From Paludibaculum sp. (lineage in GTDB: Bacteria > Acidobacteriota > Terriglobia > Bryobacterales > Bryobacteraceae): DNA of 64,000 nucleotides. Positions 37,287 through 44,430 of this stretch are shown one piece after another (within the stretch, counting starts at the first letter, position 1; each line of letters starts with the position of its first letter). A program made the translations under genes and the position numbers. Where the stretch lies: contig JARKQJ010000231.1 in NCBI GenBank assembly GCA_029973955.1, forward strand, positions 26,049 to 90,048, written 5' to 3'. The notes beneath the pieces were generated by a model, which ran no database searches, was not told where the DNA came from, and saw only the letters and a list, made by a program, of their open reading frames with translations.

Positions 37287-38237
37287 ATGAAGGGCTTGAC
37301 GGACATCGCCGGCATCCAGGTGGGCCACGCTTCGGACTACGAAGCGATCACGGGCTGCACGGCCATCCTCTGCGAGCGCGGCGCGGTGGCCGGCTACGAT
37401 ATTCGCGGCGGAGCCAGCGGCACGGAAGAGATGGACGTGATGAGTCCGTTCCACATCACCACGCAGGTGCACGCGGTGGTGCTGGCCGGCGGGAGTGCCT
37501 TCGGGTTGGAGGCGGCCAGCGGCGTGCGGCGGTTCCTGGAGCACAAGGGAATCGGATTCCCAACCGGCGCGGCAGTCGTGCCGATTGTGCCGTGCGCGAT
37601 TCTGTACGACCTGGGGATTGGGAAGGCGAACGTGCGGCCGACGCGCGAGATGGGTGAAGCGGCGGCGGCCGCGGCGCACAATGGTCCGGTGGCGGAGGGC
37701 AATGTGGGTGCTGGAACCGGCGCCACGGTGGGCAAAGCGCTGGGGATGAGGAACGCGATGAAGGGTGGAGTGGGGACGTTCACTGTGGAGTTGGGCGGGG
37801 GCGTGTTGGTGTCGGCGCTGGTGGCTGTGAACGCGGCTGGCGATGTGCTGGACCCGAAAAGCGGCGCGATTGTGGCCGGCGCGCGGAAGGAGCCGGGGTC
37901 GAGGGAGTTCGCCAATTCGGGGGAGTGGATGAAGCGGCGCGGGGCGACGGGCGGGTTGCGGCGCAACACGACGCTGGCCGTGGTGGCGACTAACGCGAAG
38001 CTGAACAAGGTTGAGGCCACTCGGATGGCGCAGTTGAGTCATCATGGATTCGTGCGCGCGATTGCGCCGGTGCACACCTCGATGGACGGAGACCTGGCGA
38101 TTGCGCTCAGCATGGGGGCAATGAGTGCGCCGCCGGACGCGTTGAACCTGGCCGCGGGTGAGGCTGTATCCGCGGCGATTGTCAGGGCGGTGCGGGCGGC
38201 GAAGACGCTGGGCGGAGTGCCCGGGCTGGCGGGTTAA
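37287..38237 (+). CDS. P1-family (S58, DmpA/NylC-type) aminopeptidase
   Basis: 316 residues. The N-terminal nucleophile hydrolase fold of DmpA/BapA/NylC is seen in GLTDIAGIQVGHASD, VVLAGGSAFGLEAASGV, GNVGAGTGATVGK and the RRNTTLAVVATNA segment. The likely self-cleavage bond is Asn227-Thr228, which leaves threonine as the nucleophile, as in NylC (Asn/Thr) rather than DmpA (Ser). The family cleaves D-amino acid, beta-peptide or nylon-oligomer amide bonds. No signal peptide. It converges on the Nramp gene with TTAA shared between the two stops. Substrate unknown. Confidence 0.9.
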   Translation: MKGLTDIAGIQVGHASDYEAITGCTAILCERGAVAGYDIRGGASGTEEMDVMSPFHITTQVHAVVLAGGSAFGLEAASGVRRFLEHKGIGFPTGAAVVPIVPCAILYDLGIGKANVRPTREMGEAAAAAAHNGPVAEGNVGAGTGATVGKALGMRNAMKGGVGTFTVELGGGVLVSALVAVNAAGDVLDPKSGAIVAGARKEPGSREFANSGEWMKRRGATGGLRRNTTLAVVATNAKLNKVEATRMAQLSHHGFVRAIAPVHTSMDGDLAIALSMGAMSAPPDALNLAAGEAVSAAIVRAVRAAKTLGGVPGLAG

Positions 38238-39478
38238 AGGCCAAAGAGGTCGCGGGCGGAGAAAACCACCAGGGCCACAGTGAGGCCGATCATCACCACC
38301 ACGCTGAGCCAGCCGACGATGTTGTAGAACGTGCTGTTCTTCCACTTCCTCATCAGCCGTTCCTTGTTGACGAGACGGATCATGAAAATGAGCACCAGTG
38401 GCAGCAGCGCGCCGTTGATTACCTGGCTGAGCAGGATCATCTTTACCAGCGGGAAGTTCGGGATCAGGATGACTCCGCCGCCGATGACGATGAGCAGCGT
38501 GAAGAGCCAGTAGAAGATCGGCGCTTCGCGGAAGCGGCGATTGACGCCGCTCTCGAAACCCAGGCCTTCACAAACCGTGTAGGCAGTGGAGAGCGGAAGG
38601 ATACAGGCGGCGAACAGAGATGCGTTAAAAAGGCCGGCACAGAAAAGCAGGTAGGCGTACTGGCCGAACGGCTGCAGGCCGAGCGCTGCGTCGGTGGCGT
38701 CGGTGATGTCGCGGGGGCGGACGGAGTGGATCGCGCCGGCGCAGGCCACGATGATGAAGAACGCGATCACCGTCATCGCGATGCAGCCCACCACTACTTC
38801 AATGCGGCTTTCGGCGTATTCCTTCGCGCTGATGCCCTTCTCGACGACGGCGGCCTGCAGGTAGAACTGCATCCAGGGCGCCACGGAGGTGCCCACCATC
38901 CCGATGAGCATGGTGATGTAGCCGGGGTCGAGCATCAGCACCGGCTTTACGCTGTAGATGGCGGCCTCCTTCCAGTCCGGTTTCACCAGCACACCTGAGA
39001 TGATGTAGCAGACATAGAGCGCCGTGGCGAACAGGAAGACCTTTTCGACGCGCGCATAGGTGCCTTTGACGATGAGGAACCAGACGCCCGCCGCGGCAAG
39101 CGGAACGCTGATGTAGCGGCTGACGTGGAAGAGCTCCAGGGAACTGGCCACGCCGGCGAAGTTGGCCATCACGTTGGTGAGGTTGGCGGCCACCAGCAGG
39201 GCCATCATGAAGAAAGTGGTCCGGAGGCCGAACTCTTCGCGGATAAGGTCGGAGAGCCCCTTGCCTGTCACCGCGCCCATGCGCGAGCACATCTCCTGGG
39301 TGACGACCAGGAGCAGCGTGATGGGGGCCAGGGTCCAGAGGGGCAGATAGCCGTAGCGCGCGCCGGCCTGGGAGTAGGTAAAGATGCCGCCCGCGTCGTT
39401 GTCCACCATGGCCGTGACGAAGCCCGGCCCGATGACGGCGAAAAAGACCAGGATGTGGTACTTGAGGCGCTTCAGCAT
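38234..39478 (-). CDS. Nramp-like divalent metal transporter, non-canonical metal site
   Basis: 414 residues with about 11 membrane helices in the APC fold. The canonical TM1 motif DPGN is replaced by DNDAGG (26-31) and TM6 carries GTSVAPW (196-202) instead of the A-x-x-MPH metal-binding motif. Such changes occur in Nramp relatives linked to Mg/Mn rather than Fe/Mn uptake; this link is from family knowledge and should be tested. Its ATG overlaps the stop of the upstream MgtE-N/CBS gene by one base (TAATG), which argues strongly that the two proteins work together. Inner membrane. Confidence 0.87.
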   Translation of the reverse strand: MLKRLKYHILVFFAVIGPGFVTAMVDNDAGGIFTYSQAGARYGYLPLWTLAPITLLLVVTQEMCSRMGAVTGKGLSDLIREEFGLRTTFFMMALLVAANLTNVMANFAGVASSLELFHVSRYISVPLAAAGVWFLIVKGTYARVEKVFLFATALYVCYIISGVLVKPDWKEAAIYSVKPVLMLDPGYITMLIGMVGTSVAPWMQFYLQAAVVEKGISAKEYAESRIEVVVGCIAMTVIAFFIIVACAGAIHSVRPRDITDATDAALGLQPFGQYAYLLFCAGLFNASLFAACILPLSTAYTVCEGLGFESGVNRRFREAPIFYWLFTLLIVIGGGVILIPNFPLVKMILLSQVINGALLPLVLIFMIRLVNKERLMRKWKNSTFYNIVGWLSVVVMIGLTVALVVFSARDLFGL

Positions 39479-40731
39479 TACTTCTGCCTCAAGCGGGAGA
39501 TGATGTCGTCGGCCGTGACAATGCCGGCCAGGCGGTCCTCTTCATCGAGGACCGGCAGGGTCATGAGGTTGTATTTGTCGAACAGTTCGACGACGCGGGA
39601 GGAGTGTTCGGAAGCCGGGACATGGATGATCGGCTCTTCGACGGCGACGAGTTCGGAGAGTGTCTGGTTGGGCCGCGCGAGGAAAACACGAGCCACTGGC
39701 AGCGCGGCCTTCAGGCGGTCGTCGATGTCGGTGACGAAGATGGTGTTGGTGGTGTCGATCAGATCGGGGTTCTGGCGGAGCGCGTCAATGGCGTCGGCCA
39801 CCGAGGCGTCTTCGTGCACGGCGACGAACTCCGTGTTCATCATGCCGCCGGCGGTGTCTTCGTCGTATTCAAGAAGCTCCTCGACATCGGCCTTGGGCTC
39901 GCTCTCCATCTCTTCGAGGATCTCCTCGGACGTCTCCTCTTCGAGTTCGCCCAGCACGTCGGCGGCTTCGTCGGGGTCCATCTCTTCCAGGATGTCGGCG
40001 GCCTTCTCGGTTTCGAGAGATTCGATGATCTGAGCCTGCATCTCGGGGTCCATCTCGGAGAGGGCTTCGGCTGCCACTTCCGTGTCGATGGCCTCGAAGA
40101 TGGCTTCACGGTCTTCGTGGCTCAGTTCTTCGACGATATCGGCGAGGTCGGCCGGATGCATGTTCTCCAGGGCGGCCATGGAGATGTTCAGGCGCAGGCG
40201 GCGCTGGGGGTCGGGCTCGACGATGTTGCAGAGCTGCCAACTGATCGAGTTGGGCGGGATGTGCCGTTGCAGGCGGCGGATGAGGCGCCGCGGCATCCAC
40301 CCTTGCAGGAGGCGCCGCAGGATACTGCGCACGCCGATGTCCACTTCCAGCACGTTCAGAACATCGCGGCCGCCTTCCCGCAGGATGTCGAAGGTGACGT
40401 CAGTGACTCTCACCACCTTCCGGCCGCGGGCGTCGATGATCTGCTGATCGAGGAGATCGCGCACCAGGCGGAGCATGTATTCGTCCTGGTGGTAAGGAAC
40501 CAGTTGCTCGTCGCTCAGCGTGATGCCGTCGAGCGCAATCGTGGAGATCTGGTCGTATCGGACAGTGAGCCAGGAGTAGCCGCTGCCGCCGGCAATGAGG
40601 AAGCGATCGACGCGGAGAGGATGCACCACTGGCACCAGCACAGCGTCGTGGACGCGGCCGAGGAGCCGGTGCTTCAGATCATAGACCTTTAGCCCGAGAA
40701 GTTCGGTGAGATAGAGGATTTGTTCGGCCAT
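39478..40731 (-). CDS. PRC-barrel, MgtE-N and CBS domain protein without membrane domain
   Basis: 417 residues from MAEQILYL (ATG 40731; the frame continues to 40791). Domains: PRC-barrel-like beta units at about 12-75 and 97-150, a MgtE N-domain of helical superhelix at 185-290 (NMHPADLADIVEELSHEDR, then EMDPDEAADVLGELEEE), and a CBS pair at about 295-417. In MgtE these cytosolic domains sense magnesium and gate the channel, but here the membrane domain is absent. The very acidic MgtE-N part fits cation binding. The gene is translationally coupled to the Nramp-like gene, so I infer a detached metal sensor for that transporter. Confidence 0.88.
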   Translation of the reverse strand: MAEQILYLTELLGLKVYDLKHRLLGRVHDAVLVPVVHPLRVDRFLIAGGSGYSWLTVRYDQISTIALDGITLSDEQLVPYHQDEYMLRLVRDLLDQQIIDARGRKVVRVTDVTFDILREGGRDVLNVLEVDIGVRSILRRLLQGWMPRRLIRRLQRHIPPNSISWQLCNIVEPDPQRRLRLNISMAALENMHPADLADIVEELSHEDREAIFEAIDTEVAAEALSEMDPEMQAQIIESLETEKAADILEEMDPDEAADVLGELEEETSEEILEEMESEPKADVEELLEYDEDTAGGMMNTEFVAVHEDASVADAIDALRQNPDLIDTTNTIFVTDIDDRLKAALPVARVFLARPNQTLSELVAVEEPIIHVPASEHSSRVVELFDKYNLMTLPVLDEEDRLAGIVTADDIISRLRQK

Positions 40732-40830
40732 CCGCCATCGCTGCCTCCAGGCTTCCTCTCCACTATCCACCACCGGGCAGGCGAGAGGCAAACTGGAAGT
40801 GCGGCTGCGTGCGGATGGCCTCTCAGGGGG

Positions 40831-41397
40831 TTAACGGGCGGGGGAGGGTAGGGTGAGGAGGACTTCCGCTTTCTCGCCGCGGCAGGCATCGATGAGGCGG
40901 ACCACGTCACCGAAGGTGGCCGATGCCGGCGCGCGCAGCACGGCCTGAATCGCACTGCCCGGCGTCCCGGCGGCTCCGGTGTTCACTGCCAGCCCGACCG
41001 GCGGGACAGGCCGGCCTGACTCTGCCCGCGCATTCTGCGAGGTAAGCAGCAGCGGCCTGGAGAGGCCGGCCTGGCGCAGCGCTTCCAGCACCTTTGCCAC
41101 CGCGGCGAACGCGGCTCGCGAGTCGGCCTTCACGAAAATGTTGGCGGTGCCCTTCAACTTGGACGCCAACTCTTCCGGTTGAACGGCCGTGACGTCCAGG
41201 TACACCTTCCCGGAGGCCGTTACAGCCACGACGCGGGCATCGTTCGCGTCCGCCTCGGGCAGCGGAACGGCGTTCCTTGTCACGGCCATCTCTACGCTCA
41301 CGCCAGGCCGGAGCACCGGCGTGTGGGGAGAGACCTGGGCGGCGAGCGCGGCCGACATCGCCAGCGATAGGACAAACGTATTGCATAGGGCTTTCAT
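40831..41397 (-). CDS. Exported ExbD/TolR-like protein without the proton-channel helix
   Basis: 188 residues from MKALCN (ATG 41397, with GGAAGGAA upstream; the frame goes on to 41457). A signal peptide ends near ALAAQ. The rest looks like the ExbD periplasmic domain (AVTRNAVPLPEAD, VVAVTASGKVYLD, NIFVKADSRAAFAAVAKVLEALRQAGLSRPLLLTS), followed by a second, partial copy (FGDVVRLIDACRGEKAEVLLT). Genuine ExbD has a membrane helix with an essential aspartate; none is present here, so it cannot carry protons. It is the last gene after the slipin, 43 bases downstream. Periplasmic scaffold or peptidoglycan-binding role is inference. Confidence 0.68.
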   Translation of the reverse strand: MKALCNTFVLSLAMSAALAAQVSPHTPVLRPGVSVEMAVTRNAVPLPEADANDARVVAVTASGKVYLDVTAVQPEELASKLKGTANIFVKADSRAAFAAVAKVLEALRQAGLSRPLLLTSQNARAESGRPVPPVGLAVNTGAAGTPGSAIQAVLRAPASATFGDVVRLIDACRGEKAEVLLTLPSPAR

Positions 41398-41440
41398 GGC
41401 ATTCCTTCCTTTCTGTTGCGGCCTCTGATCTGCGGCCGCG

Positions 41441-42367
41441 TCAGGCGCTGGGCGCATCGCCTGGGTTCGTGATTTTGGAGAGCGCGCTGGTACCGATCAT
41501 CCCGCCCAGACCCATGGTCTCCACGGCCGAGGACGGAACAATCACCATGGAGCCCTTCTCCTTGATCGCCTCATAGAGCATGTTCATCGCCCGCAGGTGC
41601 AGCGCGACGGGATTGTCCTTGTACTGCACTGAAGCCGCGGCGAACTTCTCCGCGATCTCGGTCTCGGCAGTGCCCAGAATGATGCGCGCGTGGCGTTCCC
41701 GCTGGGCCTGCGCCTCGCGGCTCATGGCGTCTTCCAGGCCTTGCGGGATCTGCACGTCGCGGATCTCCACGCTCTGCACGGTAACCCCCCACGGGTTGGT
41801 CTTGACGTCGAGGATCTTCTGCAACTCGTGGCCCAGCGCGTCGCGGTCCGTCAGCATCTCCGTCAGCAGATGCCGGCCGATGGACTCCCGCAGCGCCGTC
41901 TGCGCGCTCAGCGAGATGGCGTCTTCGAAGGCCTGGACCTCCAGGATGCACTTCTCGGCGTTCCACACCACCCAGAAGACGATCGCATCGACGTACACCG
42001 GCACGGCGTCGCGCGTGAGCGTGGACTCCGCCTTCACGTCGGTGACGCGCACGCGCTGATCCACATAGCTGCTGAGCTGGTCCACCACCGGAATGATGGT
42101 GAAGATGCCCGGACCCTTCAGGCCCTGATACTTGCCCAGGCGCAGAATCGCCACTTTCTCCCACTGGTTCGCCACCTTGATGGCATTCAGAAGGTAGACA
42201 GCGAGCAGCGTGCCCGGAATCATCGGCCACGGCGAGCGGAACAGCGCGCTCACTCCGGCCGAAGCCAGCATCACCATGACGCAGGTCAGCGCGCCGATGC
42301 CGCTGACGGTGTTGCTCCTTGCCGCGCTGAAAACCTCGGGAACCAGCAGATTCTTCTTGGGGAACAT
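41441..42367 (-). CDS. Slipin (stomatin-like SPFH/Band 7 protein)
   Basis: 308 residues. A hydrophobic N-terminal region (about 24-62, probably two membrane segments) is followed by the Band 7 domain: VAILRLGKYQGLKGPGIFTIIPVVDQ, VYVDAIVFWVVWNAEKCILEV, QTALRESIGRHLLTEMLTDR and WGVTVQSVEIRDVQIPQGLEDAMSREAQAQRERHARI, all typical slipin text. Slipins form membrane microdomain assemblies and often pair with NfeD proteases; no nfeD is visible here. AAGGAG sits ahead of the ATG. It is preceded by a 48-residue membrane peptide gene after four bases and belongs to the GntR-led operon. Confidence 0.92.
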   Translation of the reverse strand: MFPKKNLLVPEVFSAARSNTVSGIGALTCVMVMLASAGVSALFRSPWPMIPGTLLAVYLLNAIKVANQWEKVAILRLGKYQGLKGPGIFTIIPVVDQLSSYVDQRVRVTDVKAESTLTRDAVPVYVDAIVFWVVWNAEKCILEVQAFEDAISLSAQTALRESIGRHLLTEMLTDRDALGHELQKILDVKTNPWGVTVQSVEIRDVQIPQGLEDAMSREAQAQRERHARIILGTAETEIAEKFAAASVQYKDNPVALHLRAMNMLYEAIKEKGSMVIVPSSAVETMGLGGMIGTSALSKITNPGDAPSA

Positions 42368-42371
42368 ACGA

Positions 42372-42518
42372 CTATCTCCTTGCGGCCCGCTGGGCCATCA
42401 ATTCAACCAACTCCGTCCCGGCCGCGGCCACGGCCGCGCTGCCTGTTTGCAGCAACTGCGCGGTGCACACCGCCAGGGTGACCCAGGCGGCAATCACGAT
42501 CACTGCTTTCAAGATCAC
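42372..42518 (-). CDS. Small 48-residue membrane protein between GntR regulator and slipin
   Basis: GTG start overlapping the GntR gene stop (GTGA), with GGAG at a normal distance upstream inside the GntR gene. Product begins MILKAVIVIAAWVTLAVC: one hydrophobic helix (about 2-19), then TAQLLQTGSAAVAAAGTELVELMAQRAARR, an amphipathic tail with a basic end. It ends four bases before the slipin ATG. The strict packing and coupling between two real genes argue it is translated. No family is recognised; it could regulate or anchor the slipin assembly. Confidence 0.6.
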   Translation of the reverse strand: MILKAVIVIAAWVTLAVCTAQLLQTGSAAVAAAGTELVELMAQRAARR

Positions 42519-42916
42519 GGCAACATCTCCTTCAGCCGCTCCACCAACTCCTGCAGCGAGATGCCCTCGGCCCCGGCCTTGGACGCGCACTCGGCCGCCA
42601 GGCGGCTCAGACGCTCCTGTCGCAACGCGTCGTCCTGCTCCACTTTTTGCGGCGTGACAAACGTCCCCGAGCCCTGCTGCGTGGTGAGAATCCCGCGGAT
42701 CTCCAACTCGCGATAGGCGCGCATCACCGTGTTCGGGTTAATGGCGAGATCCACCGCCACCTGCCGGACCGTCGGAAGTTGCTGCCCGCCCGTCAGCGTG
42801 CCGGAGGCGATGGCAAGCTGCACCCGATCAATCAACTGCCGGTAAACCGGAACGCCGCTGGAGAGATCCAGGCGGAATTCGAAGGGCGCTTCCCGGTTTG
42901 GCTTTGCTGACATCAT
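42515..42916 (-). CDS. GntR-family regulator, YtrA subfamily
   Basis: 133 residues, the short GntR type: a winged helix (GVPVYRQLIDRVQLAIASGTLTGGQQLPTVRQVAVDLAINPNTVMRAYRELEIRGILTTQQGSGTFV) plus a C-terminal helical tail of about 40 residues, without an effector domain. YtrA-type regulators usually control a neighbouring membrane operon and themselves. It is the first gene of the cluster with the small membrane protein, slipin and ExbD-like gene. Repeats containing CTAGTTAACTAG and ACTAGT lie immediately upstream of its start, the likely self-operator. Two adjacent ATGs (42916, 42913) are possible starts. Confidence 0.92.
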   Translation of the reverse strand: MMSAKPNREAPFEFRLDLSSGVPVYRQLIDRVQLAIASGTLTGGQQLPTVRQVAVDLAINPNTVMRAYRELEIRGILTTQQGSGTFVTPQKVEQDDALRQERLSRLAAECASKAGAEGISLQELVERLKEMLP

Positions 42917-42964
42917 CTAGTTAACTAGTGTACTAGTTTATTAGAACAATTCCAGAGAATTGTT
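42917..42964. promoter_or_regulatory. Operator region upstream of the GntR gene: nested palindromes
   Basis: CTAGTTAACTAG (42917-42928) is a perfect palindrome directly against the start codon; ACTAGT occurs at 42924-42929 and again at 42932-42937 two bases apart. Next, AACAATTC-CAGA-GAATTGTT (42945-42964) is a perfect 8-bp inverted repeat with a 4-base loop. This 48-base AT-rich island in GC-rich DNA probably holds the promoter and regulator sites of the operon. Confidence 0.6.
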
Positions 42965-43041
42965 TGCTATCTTTTGATGGGCACCCTGGAGTGGCGGCTT
43001 CCGCTCGGCGCTGGCGCTGAGCGGGAGCATAGAATGAATGC

Positions 43042-44421
43042 ATGAGCCAGGAAGCTGTTTTAGTGCCGCGGCCAGTGCCGCAGGTTGAGACGAAGTTCCG
43101 GAAGATTGTTACGGAGATTCCGGTGCCTGCTTCGTTGGAGACACTGCATAAGCTCGAGCAGTACGAGTTGCGTGCCATGGGCGGGCAGCCGCCGGTGGTG
43201 TGGGACCGCGCCGAGGGGTTCCAGGTCTATGACGCCTGGGGCAACTGCTGGCTGGACTGGTCCTCCGGCGTTTTGATCACCAATGCCGGCCATGGGCGGC
43301 AGGAGATTGTCGATGCCATCGTGAAGCAGGCCCAGCACGGGCTGCTCACCAACTACTGTTTCCCCTCGGCGATTCGTGCCCAACTGGCCGAGCGGCTGGT
43401 TTCGTTGACGCCGGAGCCGCTGAAGAAGATCTTCATCCTCACCACCGGTTCGGAAACCGTGGAGTTCGCCATCAAGGTAGCGCGGACGCACGGGCAGAAG
43501 GTGGGCGGACGTGGCAAAAACGTGGTGGTTTCCTTCGAAAAAGCCTTCCACGGCCGCACCTTGGGTTCGCAGCAGGTGGGCGGCATCCCGGTGCTGAAGG
43601 AATGGATCGGGAACCTCGACCCGGGCTTCGTGCAGGTGCCCTTCCCGGACGGCTATTGGACGGCGGACACCAGCTTTGACCTCTTCGAAAGGACATTGTC
43701 TGAGAAGGGCGTGGCGCCCAGCCAGGTATGCGGCGTGGTCATGGAGACCTACCAGGGCGGCACGGCCTCGTTCGCGCCGGTGGAATACGTCAAGATGCTG
43801 CGTAAGTGGTGCGACGGCCATCAGGCACTGCTGGTGTTTGACGAAGTGCAGGCCGGCTTCGGCCGCACGGGTAAACTGTGGGGCTACGAGCACTACGGCG
43901 TTTTGCCGGACCTCACCACTTGGGGCAAGGGCATCTCCAGTTCGCTGCCGATCTCTGCCATCGTCGGCCGGCCGGAGCTGATGGACCTGCACGCGCCCGG
44001 CACCGCCTCCTCCACCCACACCGGCAATCCCATCTGCTGCGCTGCGGCGCTGGCGAACGTGGACCTGATCCTGAAAGAAGACCTGGCGGCCAACGCGGCG
44101 CGCGTCGGCGCGGTGCTGATGGACGGGCTGCGGCGCATCCAAAGCCATTACAAACAGGCCGGCTTCCTGGCCGGCAAGGGCCTGGTGGCGGGCCTGGCGT
44201 GCGTGGATCCCGTGCACGGCCAGCCGGACGGCAAACTGGCCCACGACATCGTCTACCGTGCGATGGAAAAGGGCCTGCTCATGTTCAACCCCGTGGGTCC
44301 GCAGGGCTGCACCATCAAGATCGCGCCGCCTCTCACCATCACTGCCGAAGCGGTGGAAGAGGGCTGCCAGGTGCTGGAGGAGAGCTTCGCCGAGGTGCTG
44401 GCGGAGCGCGTGGGACGCTAA
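43042..44421 (+). CDS. Class III PLP-dependent aminotransferase
   Basis: 459 residues. Fold-type I class III features: DAWGNCWLDWSSGVLITNAGH, LTTGSETVEFAIKVAR, FHGRTLGSQQVGG, the PLP-phosphate aspartate in LVFDEVQAGFGRTG, and the Schiff-base lysine in LTTWGKGISSSLPISAI. Members act on 4-aminobutyrate, ornithine, 2,2-dialkylglycine or aminosugars. The protein is followed after nine bases by a Gfo/Idh/MocA oxidoreductase gene with AAGGAGAT ahead of it, so the two probably act in one pathway, such as oxidation of a polyol or sugar followed by transamination, or the reverse. Exact substrate unknown. Cytoplasmic. Confidence 0.9.
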   Translation: MSQEAVLVPRPVPQVETKFRKIVTEIPVPASLETLHKLEQYELRAMGGQPPVVWDRAEGFQVYDAWGNCWLDWSSGVLITNAGHGRQEIVDAIVKQAQHGLLTNYCFPSAIRAQLAERLVSLTPEPLKKIFILTTGSETVEFAIKVARTHGQKVGGRGKNVVVSFEKAFHGRTLGSQQVGGIPVLKEWIGNLDPGFVQVPFPDGYWTADTSFDLFERTLSEKGVAPSQVCGVVMETYQGGTASFAPVEYVKMLRKWCDGHQALLVFDEVQAGFGRTGKLWGYEHYGVLPDLTTWGKGISSSLPISAIVGRPELMDLHAPGTASSTHTGNPICCAAALANVDLILKEDLAANAARVGAVLMDGLRRIQSHYKQAGFLAGKGLVAGLACVDPVHGQPDGKLAHDIVYRAMEKGLLMFNPVGPQGCTIKIAPPLTITAEAVEEGCQVLEESFAEVLAERVGR

Positions 44422-44430
44422 GGAGATCCA

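Noticed and set aside
37245..38345. N-terminal extension of MlaE of more than 350 residues
   Set aside because: The added part runs antisense through the P1 peptidase gene and is compositionally unlike the permease; a TTG or ATG start near the conserved core is preferred.
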